Shown: positions 45,028 to 53,933 of the stretch, one piece after another
Layout of the letters: each line of letters begins with the position of its first letter
Position numbering within the stretch: position 1 is the stretch's first letter
From: an alpha proteobacterium U9-1i
GTDB taxonomy: Bacteria; Pseudomonadota; Alphaproteobacteria; Caulobacterales; Aquidulcibacteraceae
Length of the DNA: 64,000 nt
Assembly (NCBI GenBank): GCA_000974665.1
Contig: BBSY01000002.1
Coordinates: 1 to 64,000 of the forward strand
Reading direction: 5' to 3'
Made by a program: the position numbers and the translations under genes
The notes under the pieces: model-generated
Told to the model about the DNA's origin: nothing
What the model saw: the letters and a program-made list of their open reading frames with translations, nothing else
Database searches by the model: none

Positions 45028-46175
45028 ACCGGCGCGCGTTCGAGATCGGCGCGATCGTCATCGCGCTCGCGCTGCTTGGCGTGATGGCTTGGCTTGGGTT
45101 GCAGGCGCGCGACTGGCTGCTGCCGAATGGACAGCCGGTGTTCGGTGATTTCATAGCGTTCTGGGGCGCGGGGCGCGCCGCCCTCAATGGCGCCGTAGCG
45201 CAGGTGCATGACCCTTATCTGCTGCAAACTTTTCAGCGCGAAACCGTGCCCGGATTGCCGGTGTTGGCGGGCTGGAACTCGCCGCCGCCTTTTTTGCTGA
45301 TTGCGACCGGGCTGGGCGCGCTGCCCTATCCGGTGGCGGCATTGCTGTGGCTCGTTCTGGGCGCCGCGGTTTATCTTTTCGCCGCGCGAAAATTGCTCCC
45401 GGACAAACGCGCGCTGTTGTTCGCAATAACCTTGCCCGCAGCGGTCTATCATTTGGGATCGGTGCAGACCGGTTTGATTATCGCGGGCGCGTCGGGGCTT
45501 GCCTTGTATTGGCTCGACCGGCGCCCGCTCGCGGCGGGCGCCATTGTCGCGGTGTTGGCGATCAAACCGCACATGGCGGTGTTGTGGCCGATCTATCTCG
45601 CGTTCACCGGACGCTGGCGGGCGTTCGGGGCGGCGGCGTTGAGCACGGGTGCGTTCATCGCGCTGGCAAGCATCGCATTCGGTTTCGATTCGTATACGCG
45701 GTTCCTCGAGAACTTGCCGGCCACGCAAAATCTGATCAGCGGCCAACGTGTTGCGACACCCGCTTATGCGAGCCTTTACGGCAATTTAGTCGGGCTTGGG
45801 CTGACGCAACCCATCGCGTTGGCGTTGCATGCGTTCAGCGCGCTGGGCGCCCTGCTCGCCGCGTTGCTCGTGTTTCGGCGCGGTGACGCATCTGCACAGG
45901 GCGCAGCGTTGTGCGGGGCGACGTTGCTCGTCCTGCCCTATGCGTTCTTTTACGATTTCACCTTGCTTGCCGTGGGCGCAGCAATGCTAGGCGCACCGCG
46001 CAACAAATTTGAGACACTGGCGCTTGTGCTCGCATGGGGCGCCGGCTTGTCTCTGGTGTTGGGCTACGCACTGCAATTGCCGTTGGGCGCAACCGCGGCT
46101 TGGCTTGTGCTGCTCAGCGCCGTCGGGCGTGCAAGAAGCGCGGACGCGCATCCGGCGCCAAAACCGCGCACGTAA
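45018..46175 (+). CDS. GT87-like (DUF2029) membrane protein
   Basis: 385 residues from ATG 45018, overlapping the previous gene by ten bases. About ten membrane segments (IGAIVIALALLGVMAWLGL, LLWLVLGAAVYLFAA). The FGDFIAFWGAGRAAL region near residue 40 and AIKPHMAVLWPIYLA fit GT87 mannosyltransferase-like proteins that use a polyprenyl-phosphate sugar donor. The substrate is not known. The end overlaps the convergent phosphatase by 62 bases. Confidence 0.8.
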   Translation: MRVNRRAFEIGAIVIALALLGVMAWLGLQARDWLLPNGQPVFGDFIAFWGAGRAALNGAVAQVHDPYLLQTFQRETVPGLPVLAGWNSPPPFLLIATGLGALPYPVAALLWLVLGAAVYLFAARKLLPDKRALLFAITLPAAVYHLGSVQTGLIIAGASGLALYWLDRRPLAAGAIVAVLAIKPHMAVLWPIYLAFTGRWRAFGAAALSTGAFIALASIAFGFDSYTRFLENLPATQNLISGQRVATPAYASLYGNLVGLGLTQPIALALHAFSALGALLAALLVFRRGDASAQGAALCGATLLVLPYAFFYDFTLLAVGAAMLGAPRNKFETLALVLAWGAGLSLVLGYALQLPLGATAAWLVLLSAVGRARSADAHPAPKPRT

Positions 46176-46824
46176 GCGGGCCACCATAACAGACCCCCGT
46201 ATCCACGTTGATCCGTCGCGGATGAAGGTGCGGCTCGAAATCCTTGGTCGGCGTGTGGCCGTGAACGACGAGCAAATCCTCGAGCTCGGGCCGGTCTGGC
46301 CAACGGCTCGGATTGAAGAATTTGTCCGAACGCGTCCACAGGCGAATTTCATCGCCGCATTCAGGAAAGGTCTTCGGATCAATGCCGCCATGAACGAATG
46401 CGATCCTGCGCGCTTCATCGCGCCAGATCGTCGGTAATGTGCGCAACCACGCGATGTGATCGCGATCCACCGCCTCCTTCCAACTATCGCGCTTGCCATT
46501 TGCCTCTTCGTATGAGGCGATCGTCTCGTCGCCGCCATTGGTAGCCCAATGATAGAGGCCGATGGTTTCGTCGCGATCGTAAGCGTGCAGCATCAGTTCT
46601 TCATGGTTGCCGCGGATCACGATGGCGCCAGCGGCTTGCAGCATCATTGCGTAGGCCACGACAGCGCGGCTCTGCGGGCCGCGATCGATCAGATCACCGA
46701 GCAAAACGATCTGCGGGTTGACGCCGAGGCGCGCCGCGTCCTCCTCAACGTAACCGAGGAGTTCATGCAGAAGCTCCGCCTCGCCGTGAATATCGCCGAT
46801 CGCATAGTAGACGCGAGGGTTCAT
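46114..46824 (-). CDS. Serine/threonine-type metallophosphatase
   Basis: 236 residues. Calcineurin-like motifs: AIGDIHGE (8-15), LLGDLIDRGPQS (about 41-52), IRGNHEELML (about 70-79), VHGGID and VVHGHTPTKDFEP. Resembles ApaH/PrpE-like phosphatases of bacteria. It is the last of three minus-strand genes joined by ATGA overlaps with rarD and a GNAT gene. Confidence 0.92.
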   Translation of the reverse strand: MNPRVYYAIGDIHGEAELLHELLGYVEEDAARLGVNPQIVLLGDLIDRGPQSRAVVAYAMMLQAAGAIVIRGNHEELMLHAYDRDETIGLYHWATNGGDETIASYEEANGKRDSWKEAVDRDHIAWLRTLPTIWRDEARRIAFVHGGIDPKTFPECGDEIRLWTRSDKFFNPSRWPDRPELEDLLVVHGHTPTKDFEPHLHPRRINVDTGVCYGGPLTCAVLAPDARPRFLHARRR

Positions 46825-47753
46825 GCGCTCACTTTAGCGGGGTCCCGCGCGCGGCGCAGCACATCCCATGCAAAGAAGCCAAGGCCGGCCCAGATGAGCG
46901 CGAAGCTCACGCCGCGAAGGAAAGTGAATTCCTCACCGAACGCGATGCCCGTCGCGAATTGCAGCGACGGCGCTAGGAATTGCAGCAGACCAAGCGTGGT
47001 AAAGCTCACGCGGCGCGCGCCAAACGTGAACATCACGAGAGGAATCGCGGTGATCGGGCCTGCTACAGCCAGCAGGATCGCGTGCGTCCAGCTGGTGTTG
47101 AATTGCAAGCCGACGTCCTGCGCGGCCCAATAGATCAAACCCAGCGCGATCGGCGCCATCGTGATGGTTTCGATCAGCAATCCGACCGCCGCCGGAACGT
47201 TGGCGCGCTTACGGATCACAGCATAGGTTGACCACGTGGCGCAGAGCGCCAGCGCCATCCACGGTGGCGCGCCCAGCGCTAATCCCTGAACCACGACGCC
47301 GACAAATGCGAGAACCAGCGCGATGGTTTGCGCCGGCGTGATCTTCTCGCCGAAGAATGCGACGCCAACGCCAACAGCGACCAACGGCGCCAAGAAATAC
47401 GCCAGGCTCGACTCGATCACCCGCTCCTGCAGGACCAACCAGACGTACAAACCCCAATTGATGAAAATGAAGCACGACGAGGCGAACAGAATGGCGAGCA
47501 TTCGGGGCGTGAGCGCCTGGCCGATTTCACGCAGCGCGACACGCCAGCTTCCGCTCATTAGCAGGACCGCCAGCAGCGCGGCGGGAACGCACCAAACGAT
47601 GCGTTGGCCCAACACTTCGCGCGCGTCCGCGAAGCCCAAGAGCTTCAAATAGAGCGGTAAAAAGCCCCAGATGAGATACGCGCCGGCGGCCGCGATGAAG
47701 CCGTTGCGCCGATCCGCTTCGGCGGGGGTAAGCGGTAACGCGGTGTCGGTCAT
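46821..47753 (-). CDS. rarD: EamA-family transporter RarD
   Basis: 310 residues with ten membrane segments: FIAAAGAYLIWGFLPLYLKL, VWCVPAALLAVLLMSGS, YFLAPLVAVGVGVAFFGE, ITAIPLVMFTFGARR. RarD belongs to the drug/metabolite transporter superfamily; its substrate is not certain. Its start overlaps the GNAT stop and its stop overlaps the phosphatase start (ATGA). Confidence 0.9.
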   Translation of the reverse strand: MTDTALPLTPAEADRRNGFIAAAGAYLIWGFLPLYLKLLGFADAREVLGQRIVWCVPAALLAVLLMSGSWRVALREIGQALTPRMLAILFASSCFIFINWGLYVWLVLQERVIESSLAYFLAPLVAVGVGVAFFGEKITPAQTIALVLAFVGVVVQGLALGAPPWMALALCATWSTYAVIRKRANVPAAVGLLIETITMAPIALGLIYWAAQDVGLQFNTSWTHAILLAVAGPITAIPLVMFTFGARRVSFTTLGLLQFLAPSLQFATGIAFGEEFTFLRGVSFALIWAGLGFFAWDVLRRARDPAKVSA

Positions 47754-48196
47754 AGCGAAACGGGTGTCCCATACGGGTTGGTGTTCATGATGTGCATCAA
47801 ACGTTGTGGCGCATCGAGCGGCTGGAAGCCGAGCGCCGCGTAAACGCCATGCGCGTCCTTGGTGCCGAGCAACCAGCGGCGGAGGCCCTGCAGGTCAGGT
47901 TGCGCTTGAAACGCCTGGACGAGACTGCGGGCGATGCCTTGGCCTTGGTATCCCGGCAACACGACCACGTCGCACAACCACGCGAACGTCGCTTTGTCGG
48001 TAACGAGGCGTGCAAAGCCGACCAAGTCGCCGCGTTCATTTCGCGCTAGCGCGGCGAGAGAATTGCGAAATGCACGCGCCACCGTTTCGCGCGGTATGCC
48101 GGGCGACCAATAAGTTTCGCTCAATGCCGCATGGATGACATCGAGGTCCGATTCCGACGGTTGTTCGATTGTAATGCTCGCGCTCATGCCGCGCAC
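47750..48196 (-). CDS. GNAT-family N-acetyltransferase
   Basis: 148 residues. The acetyl-CoA binding motif is in DVVVLPGYQGQGIARSLVQA (V-x-P-x-Y-Q/R-x-x-G-x-G), and the C-terminal YAALGFQPLD is typical. An ATG at 48196 or the Met four residues in are both possible. First gene of the GNAT-rarD-phosphatase unit; substrate unknown. Confidence 0.85.
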   Translation of the reverse strand: MRGMSASITIEQPSESDLDVIHAALSETYWSPGIPRETVARAFRNSLAALARNERGDLVGFARLVTDKATFAWLCDVVVLPGYQGQGIARSLVQAFQAQPDLQGLRRWLLGTKDAHGVYAALGFQPLDAPQRLMHIMNTNPYGTPVSL

Positions 48197-48312
48197 TCCC
48201 CGCTCGCTCTAGATAGGATGAGCGCGCGCTTTCTCCAGCCGCTCAGCGACGAGCGGCGAACACTTTTTGTAACAACGGATGTCAATGCGGCTCACATCCA
48301 AGCCGCATGCCC

Positions 48313-49344
48313 TCACGCCGCCGCGAGGCGCTTGAACAAGCCTCGGTTCAGCATCAGTTCCGCGATCTGCACAGCGTTGAGCGCTGCGCCCTTGCGGAGA
48401 TTGTCACTGACGCACCAGAGCGAAAGGCCGTTCTCGACCGTTGTGTCTTCGCGCACGCGCGACACATAGGTCGCGAACTCGCCGGCGGCTTCGACCGGGG
48501 TGATGTAGCCTTCGTCCTCGCGGCGATCGATCAGCACCACGCCCGGCGCTTCACGCAGGATTTCTTGCGCTTCCTCGGCCGAGATCGGGTTTTCGAACTC
48601 GACATTGATGGCTTCAGAATGGCCGACGAACACGGGCACACGCACGCAGGTGGCGGTGAGTTTGATGGCGGGGTCGAGAATCTTCTTCGTCTCGACCATC
48701 ATCTTCCACTCTTCCTTCGTGTAGCCGTCCTCCATGAACACATCGATGTGCGGGATGACGTTGAAGGCGATCTGCTTGGTAAAGTGCTCCTTCTTGAGCT
48801 CGTCATTGACGAACAGGCCGCGCGTTTGCGTCCAGAGTTCGTCCATCGCGTCCTTGCCGGCGCCGGACACGGATTGATAGGTGGCGACGACAACGCGCTT
48901 GATCTTGGCGCGATCATGCAGCGGCTTCAAAGCGACGACGAGTTGCGCGGTGCTACAATTCGGGTTGGCGATGATGTTGAGTTTGCCGTAATCGGCGACG
49001 GCGTCCGGATTCACTTCCGGCACGACCAGCGGCACGCGCGGGTCCATGCGCCAAGCACTCGAATTGTCGATCACGACAGCGCCCTGCGCGCCAATTTTGG
49101 GACCCCATTCCTTGGCGACCGTGCTCCCGGCGCTCATCAGAACGAGGTCGATCTTGGTGAAATCGACTTGTTCGATGTCCTTCACCTTAAGCGTCTTTTC
49201 GCCGTAGCTGACCTCAACGCCCAGCGAACGACGCGAGGCGACCGCAATCACTTCGTCGGCCGGAAACAGCCGCTCTTGCAGGATCTCCAGCATTTCGCGG
49301 CCTACATTTCCCGTGGCGCCGACCACCGCTACGCGCAAACCCAT
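48313..49344 (-). CDS. asd: Aspartate-semialdehyde dehydrogenase
   Basis: 343 residues. NADPH loop VAVVGATGNVGREML (4-18), catalytic Cys in NIIANPNCSTAQLV (C about 131), active His near the expected place in HxxxxS-type AFVGHSEAIN. It makes aspartate semialdehyde, shared by lysine/diaminopimelate, methionine, threonine and isoleucine synthesis. No aspartate-family operon partner is adjacent. Confidence 0.95.
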   Translation of the reverse strand: MGLRVAVVGATGNVGREMLEILQERLFPADEVIAVASRRSLGVEVSYGEKTLKVKDIEQVDFTKIDLVLMSAGSTVAKEWGPKIGAQGAVVIDNSSAWRMDPRVPLVVPEVNPDAVADYGKLNIIANPNCSTAQLVVALKPLHDRAKIKRVVVATYQSVSGAGKDAMDELWTQTRGLFVNDELKKEHFTKQIAFNVIPHIDVFMEDGYTKEEWKMMVETKKILDPAIKLTATCVRVPVFVGHSEAINVEFENPISAEEAQEILREAPGVVLIDRREDEGYITPVEAAGEFATYVSRVREDTTVENGLSLWCVSDNLRKGAALNAVQIAELMLNRGLFKRLAAA

Positions 49345-49434
49345 GTTCTTCGCTCCGGACGCGGGCGGCGTCGCCCGGCGTCAAATCGTTCAAATGCTTA
49401 GCGCGATCGTCGCGCTCAATCCATTCAGCTTCGC

Positions 49435-50004
49435 TTACGCGAAAACCAGCGCCGCTTCGGGCGATTTGAGCGCCCAAAGCGTGGCGTCAAAGCGCATCCG
49501 GCGGCACGGAACCTGTTCTCCGCGCGCCAGCGAGAAGATCGGGCTGGTTTCGCCGGTATAGCTGAAGCCCGCTTTCTCCAGGACGCGCCCCGAAGCGGGA
49601 TTGTCGGCGAAGTGGCCCGCTTCGATTGCGCCGAGCTCGGTCGCCTCAAAAACGAACGCGCGCAGCGCTTCAGTTGCGTAGCCGCGCCCCCAATAAGGCT
49701 TGCCGATCCAGTAGCCGATCTCGATGGCCTGTGCGCTGCCCCAACCAAGTTCGCCGTGGGCCCCGATCAGGCCGACCAAGCCCTCGCCTTCGGCGTCGAT
49801 GCCGCGGACGTGGTCGAGCCCGAGGGGCTGGCGTGCAAACATCGTCATCATCCAGCCTTCCACCGCGACGGGCGGGTTGGGCAAAGGGATGCGCGAGGTG
49901 TTGCGCGCCACATCCGGCTCGGACGTGAGTTCGGAAATGCGTTGCGCGTCAGCCAAAGTCAGCTGCCGCAATCTCAAACGTTCGGTTCTTAGTTCGGCAC
50001 GCAT
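49435..50004 (-). CDS. RimJ/RimL-type GNAT N-acetyltransferase
   Basis: About 189 residues. ATG at 50004 (MRAELRTERLRLRQLTLADA) fits the usual RimJ start better than an ATG eleven residues upstream at 50037. Acetyl-CoA motif GYWIGKPYWGRGYATEAL, and helix NPASGRVLEKAGFSYTGE. It acetylates an N-terminal amine or small molecule; the target is not known. Confidence 0.88.
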   Translation of the reverse strand: MRAELRTERLRLRQLTLADAQRISELTSEPDVARNTSRIPLPNPPVAVEGWMMTMFARQPLGLDHVRGIDAEGEGLVGLIGAHGELGWGSAQAIEIGYWIGKPYWGRGYATEALRAFVFEATELGAIEAGHFADNPASGRVLEKAGFSYTGETSPIFSLARGEQVPCRRMRFDATLWALKSPEAALVFA

Positions 50005-50035
50005 GGGGAAGCCCCGAGGGTCGTGCGCGGAATGC

Positions 50036-50063
50036 AAAACGGGGCGCCTTGATCCGGCGCCCC
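50036..50063 (-). terminator. Intrinsic terminator after rpmA
   Basis: GGGGCGCC (50041-50048) pairs with GGCGCCCC (50056-50063) around a 7-base loop; on the minus strand it is followed by GTTTTGC (50040-50034). It lies about 60 bases past the rpmA stop and ends the rplU-rpmA unit. A second dyad (CCGGATCGC / GCGATCCGG, 50077-50108) lies between it and rpmA. Confidence 0.8.
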
Positions 50064-50124
50064 GCGCAATTCTGGTCCGGATCGCCCCTTCTCGGGAGAG
50101 CGATCCGGTCGTTTTCCGGATCGC

Positions 50125-50391
50125 CTATTCGGCTGCTACGAGCTGTTGAATAGACACGTAGGTTCGGCCGTCGCGTTTGGTCGCGAATTTCACTTCGCCG
50201 GCCACAGTCGCGAAGAGCGTGTGGTCGCGACCACAGCCTACGTTCTGGCCGGGGTGGAATTTAGTGCCGCGTTGACGAACGAGAATCTCGCCGCCGGAGA
50301 CCTTTTGGCCGCCGAAGCGCTTCACGCCCAATCGCTGACCCGGCGAGTCGCGCCCGTTGCGGGAGCTGCCGCCTGCTTTCTTGTGAGCCAT
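50125..50391 (-). CDS. rpmA: 50S ribosomal protein L27
   Basis: 88 residues, standard: [20 protein letters not shown], then GVKRFGGQ..., [23 protein letters not shown]. The N-terminus reaches the peptidyl-transferase centre. Nine bases after rplU. Confidence 0.98.
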   Translation of the reverse strand: MAHKKAGGSSRNGRDSPGQRLGVKRFGGQKVSGGEILVRQRGTKFHPGQNVGCGRDHTLFATVAGEVKFATKRDGRTYVSIQQLVAAE

Positions 50392-50400
50392 GACGCCCTC

Positions 50401-50715
50401 TTATTCCTTGCCGCCGATGGCGGTAATCTTGATGTGGCTTTCGGTTTGGCGGTGGCCGCGGCGGCGGCGATAGGTGTTGCGACGGCGCTTCTTAAACACC
50501 GTAACCTTGTCGCCCTTCTTGGTTTCCACCAGGGTCCCGACCACCGTGATGCCCGACAAGTCCTTGCCCAGCTTCACATTTTTTCCGTCGCCGGTCATCA
50601 GGACGTCCTCGAACGTCACCTTGCCGTTGGCGCCAGCCTCGAGCTTTTCCACGACGATCACGTCATCCTTGGCGACGCGGTATTGCTTACCGCCTGTTTT
50701 GATCACCGCGAACAT
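50401..50715 (-). CDS. rplU: 50S ribosomal protein L21
   Basis: 104 residues: MFAVIKTGGKQYRVAKDDVI, KVTVFKKRRRNTYRRRRGHR (rRNA-binding basic loop), then HIKITAIGG. First gene of the rplU-rpmA pair, with a strong promoter and leader hairpin upstream. Confidence 0.98.
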   Translation of the reverse strand: MFAVIKTGGKQYRVAKDDVIVVEKLEAGANGKVTFEDVLMTGDGKNVKLGKDLSGITVVGTLVETKKGDKVTVFKKRRRNTYRRRRGHRQTESHIKITAIGGKE

Positions 50716-50730
50716 GGGTCTGCCCGTCCG

Positions 50731-50770
50731 AAAAATAACAAAATGCGCCCGCGCGGAGCTCGCGCGGGCG
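50731..50770 (-). promoter_or_regulatory. rplU leader hairpin with T tract (candidate attenuator)
   Basis: CGCCCGCGCG (50746-50755) pairs perfectly with CGCGCGGGCG (50761-50770) around a GAGCT loop. On the minus strand the run CATTTTGTTATTTTTC follows directly (50745-50730). The structure sits in the rplU leader, between its predicted start of transcription (about 50773) and the ATG at 50715. Confidence 0.65.
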
Positions 50771-50779
50771 GGGAGCGGG

Positions 50780-50809
50780 GATATAGAGCCAAGCGCGCCG
50801 GGTCGTCAA
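50780..50809 (-). promoter_or_regulatory. rplU promoter
   Basis: On the minus strand TTGACG (50809-50804), an 18-base spacer and TATATC (50785-50780) give a good sigma-70-like match. Predicted start of transcription is near 50773, three bases before the leader hairpin. Confidence 0.65.
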
Positions 50810-50927
50810 CGGGCCGTTTTGGGTCCGGACCGGGCATTTTCCAGCTCCGGCGCACGCCGTCTTGCGGAGGGTGGCGCGCCCCCGGCGGACACCACCCATG
50901 CCCTTTAAAGCGGCCCGTCGAGCGCAC

Positions 50928-53279
50928 TCAGAACTCTGTTCGCAAGGTTACGCCGTAGGTACGTGGGTCGCCGGGGAGACCAGCGTAGTAGCCTGAGCTT
51001 GAGCCCCCGGCCGAGAGGATCTCGAAATAGTCCTCGTCGAGGATATTCCGTCCCCACACGAACACATCCCAACCGTTCTCACCGCGAAAGCCCACGCGTG
51101 CATTCAGCAGCGAATAGCTGTCAATGTTAAGGTAGTCAGATTCCGTCGCGCTGGACGAAAAGTCGGAACGGTAGCTCGCGTCGGCAGCCAGAAAATATTC
51201 CCCCTGTCTGCCGAGCAACGCGCCAGGCTGGCTGAACTCCCCGCCGACCGAAGCCGCCCATTCTGAAAGGCCGGGCAACCGGGTGCCAGACGCGTCGACG
51301 ACTTGAATGGCGCCGCCAGATAATTCGAGCGGCGGTGGAGCGTCGGTGAAGGAAACGAACTCGCCATCGGTCCACGCCAAATTGGTGTAGAACGAGAAAT
51401 CGTCGGACACGCGCACCGCGCTGTCGATTTCGACGCCACGCACCTGCACTTCGTCGGCATTGGCCAGGTAACCGCGAATGACGCCGACTTGACCGTTGAC
51501 GACATTGACTTGGAAATCGTTGATGGTCGTTTCAAACGCCGTTGCGTTTAGCGTCCAGCCGCGCAACGGTCGTGTTTTTATCCCAAACTCTATGTGGCCC
51601 GTGTCTTCTGGCAGCACGGTGGCGAGCTGCACGGCGACATTGCCGCCCGAGTCGAGCGGCACGCCGTTATTGTTGAGGCCAAAGGTTTTGAACGATGTGG
51701 AGTACGTCGCGTAAAGATTTGCGGTGTCCGCAAGCTCGTAGGCGATTGTGAGCTGGCCCGACACGTTCTCGTCGTCGCCAGTGGACTGATACGATTGGGG
51801 CGATAGCACGCTGCGTTGGAGCGCGATCAGAGCAGGATCGCTGGTTTGCAAGCCGCCATAGATGTTGGCGCGGTAGTAGCCGGACTTCTCATCGTGATTG
51901 AACCGAACGCCCGGTATGATGCGCAGATTGTCGGTGACGCTCCATTCGACTTGGCCGAACAGCGCCGCACTGGTGTGATCGGATCGGATTTCGGTGCGCT
52001 GACCGTAGCCATCAAGCAGACCGGGGGTGGCCGCCGCCGCGTTCGGGTTCAGCAGGAAGCGCCACGCCGCAGGCCCCTGCTCTTGGCTCCCTAGCGTCTT
52101 GGTCACTTGGTTGAACCAGAAGGCGCCGGCCACGAAGCTTAGCGAGTCCGAGATATCGCCGGCGTAGCGAATTTCTTGCGACCATTGATATTGCTTCGAC
52201 GGATTGGCGGACACCGTGGTGATCGGCAGCCCGAGGAAGTCGCGATCGTTCGAAGGATCCCAGAGCCATTGTCGCCAAGCCGAAATCGCCGTCAACGTGC
52301 CGGACCCGACATCCCAGTTGAACGTCAGCGATGCACCGCCGAGATCGGAATAGGAACGGTGGGGCGAGTCGAGATCGGTGACGCGATCGAACTCATTCGT
52401 GCTTGGCGGCGCGTAGCTAAAGAAGGCAGCTTGTGCGGCGTACTGTCGATTGGCGGGGCGCTGCGTCGGCGCGACGCCGGCAAACACCGAAGCATAGCCT
52501 TCGGGCCGCGCGACAGTGTTGTCGGCCGACAATGTGACATCAACATCTTCGGACACATTCCAAAGCACCGACGCCCGCCAGCCGATATTGCTGATGTCGT
52601 TGAGATCATCTTCGGTGGCGACATTGTATAGAACGCCATCGCGCTGCGTGCCCGAGAACGTGAAGCGCGCGGCAATATCTTCGCTCAACGGGCCGGAGAC
52701 AGTGCCTCGCGCCTGCAAGAACCCATAATTGCCATAAGTGAGCTCAAGCTCGGCTTCCGGTGTAAAAGCCGGAGCGCGCGTGGTGACATTGATCGCGCCA
52801 GCTGTGGTGTTCTTGCCGTACAACGTTCCTTGCGGCCCGCGCAGCACTTCTATTTGCGAGACGTCGAGGAAGTCGAGTGTCGCCGCGGCCGGTCGAGCGT
52901 AATAGACGCCATCGACATAAAGCCCGACGCCCTGCTCAATCCCATCATTGGTGAGGCCAAGCGGTGCGCCGAGACCGCGAATGTTGATCGCCGAATTGCG
53001 TGGGTTGGTGGAATAGAACTGAACGGAAGGCACCACTTCACGAAGGCGCCCCGCATTGTAGAGGCCGGACTCGATCAGGAAATCTTCACGCAGCGCCGTG
53101 ACGGGAATGGGCACATCCTGCAGATCCTCCTGCACGCGTCGCGCGGTCACGATGATCGCGTCGCCGCCTGCTCCTTCTGCAGCGTCTGTCGCGATGCGTG
53201 GTTCGTGTGGCTGCGCCGCCGCGGCGCCACATAAAGCGAGCCAACTCGCGCCTGCCGTCCACCAGACCTTCAAATTCAT
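50928..53279 (-). CDS. TonB-dependent outer-membrane receptor
   Basis: About 783 residues from ATG 53279 with a signal peptide (MNLKVWWTAGASWLALCGAA). The plug domain shows IIVTARRVQEDLQDVPIPVT, NIRGLGAPLG, VGLYVDGVYYARP and QIEVLRGPQGTLYGKNTTAG. The 22-strand barrel ends with a C-terminal aromatic/Phe (LRTEF). Substrate unknown; the Rrf2 regulator upstream hints at iron-sulfur or redox-linked control. A GC hairpin lies in its 5' region. Confidence 0.92.
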   Translation of the reverse strand: MNLKVWWTAGASWLALCGAAAAQPHEPRIATDAAEGAGGDAIIVTARRVQEDLQDVPIPVTALREDFLIESGLYNAGRLREVVPSVQFYSTNPRNSAINIRGLGAPLGLTNDGIEQGVGLYVDGVYYARPAAATLDFLDVSQIEVLRGPQGTLYGKNTTAGAINVTTRAPAFTPEAELELTYGNYGFLQARGTVSGPLSEDIAARFTFSGTQRDGVLYNVATEDDLNDISNIGWRASVLWNVSEDVDVTLSADNTVARPEGYASVFAGVAPTQRPANRQYAAQAAFFSYAPPSTNEFDRVTDLDSPHRSYSDLGGASLTFNWDVGSGTLTAISAWRQWLWDPSNDRDFLGLPITTVSANPSKQYQWSQEIRYAGDISDSLSFVAGAFWFNQVTKTLGSQEQGPAAWRFLLNPNAAAATPGLLDGYGQRTEIRSDHTSAALFGQVEWSVTDNLRIIPGVRFNHDEKSGYYRANIYGGLQTSDPALIALQRSVLSPQSYQSTGDDENVSGQLTIAYELADTANLYATYSTSFKTFGLNNNGVPLDSGGNVAVQLATVLPEDTGHIEFGIKTRPLRGWTLNATAFETTINDFQVNVVNGQVGVIRGYLANADEVQVRGVEIDSAVRVSDDFSFYTNLAWTDGEFVSFTDAPPPLELSGGAIQVVDASGTRLPGLSEWAASVGGEFSQPGALLGRQGEYFLAADASYRSDFSSSATESDYLNIDSYSLLNARVGFRGENGWDVFVWGRNILDEDYFEILSAGGSSSGYYAGLPGDPRTYGVTLRTEF

Positions 53280-53299
53280 GATGCTTTCCCGTCCCCGTT

Positions 53300-53325
53300 C
53301 GGCCGCCCCGAACGCGGGGCGGCCG
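53300..53325 (-). promoter_or_regulatory. 5' UTR hairpin of the TonB receptor gene
   Basis: CGGCCGCCCC (53300-53309) pairs perfectly with GGGGCGGCCG (53316-53325) around GAACGC. It lies about 20 bases before the ATG at 53279, next to the Shine-Dalgarno (GGGGACGGGAAAG). There is no T tract, so it is not a terminator; it may affect translation or mRNA stability. Confidence 0.45.
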
Positions 53326-53408
53326 TGTGACCGAACGAGACGAGGGGTGGCCGCGCCCGGCATCCACGCCAGACAAATCCATTAACCCCACCGGATCAAT
53401 CGAGATTG

Positions 53409-53427
53409 GCTAAACTGATTGTTTAGC
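53409..53427. promoter_or_regulatory. Perfect dyad between the Rrf2 gene and the TonB receptor gene
   Basis: GCTAAAC-TGATT-GTTTAGC, 7-bp arms with a 5-base centre, is unlike the GC-rich surroundings. Placed 130-150 bases before the receptor start and just past the Rrf2 stop, it is a candidate regulator-binding site for the receptor promoter. Confidence 0.5.
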
Positions 53428-53441
53428 TCATGGCGCGTCGC

Positions 53442-53918
53442 CTACGGGGCGGAACTAGAGCTACGCTTGCGAGCGCCGGCACGGACCGTCGTCGGGGGCG
53501 CTTTGGCCGCTTCGGCGAGGGTCGTACCTTCAAGGATGGCCGCGCTCGCATCGCGGACCTTGATCAGAGTTCGACGCACTGCGCAGGTCGGTTCATCTTT
53601 ACAGTCTTCGCAGCGTTGATAAGCGGTTCGGCTGGTGCACGGAGTGAGCGCGACGGGGCCGTCAATTGCGCGCATTACGTCGGCAAACGTGATCAAATCG
53701 GCTGCGCGCGCCAAGGCGTAGCCGCCAGCCTTGCCGCGGTGGCTGACGACAAGCCCGTGCTTGCGCAATTCTAGCAGGATGTTCTCCAAGAACCTGCGCG
53801 GAATGTCCTGACGCTGGGCGATATCGCCAATGAAGCATGGACGTCTTGGCCCCGCCTCGCTCTGCGCGGCCAGATCGATCATCGCCCTCAACGCGTATTT
53901 CGCCTTGCTCGTCAGCAT
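53442..53918 (-). CDS. Rrf2-family regulator with conserved cysteines
   Basis: 158 residues. Winged HTH in residues about 1-80 (MLTSKAKYALRAMIDLAAQS, HRGKAGGYALARAADLITFA). Cysteines at 94, 103, 106 and 112 (PCTSRTAYQRC-EDC-KDEPTC) fit an Fe-S ligand region, as in IscR-type sensors, with spacing of its own. The basic C-terminus is extended. A dyad GCTGG-N6-CCAGC lies just upstream (53934-53949) and could be its operator. Confidence 0.88.
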   Translation of the reverse strand: MLTSKAKYALRAMIDLAAQSEAGPRRPCFIGDIAQRQDIPRRFLENILLELRKHGLVVSHRGKAGGYALARAADLITFADVMRAIDGPVALTPCTSRTAYQRCEDCKDEPTCAVRRTLIKVRDASAAILEGTTLAEAAKAPPTTVRAGARKRSSSSAP

Positions 53919-53933
53919 CTGCGGGGCCCGTAC

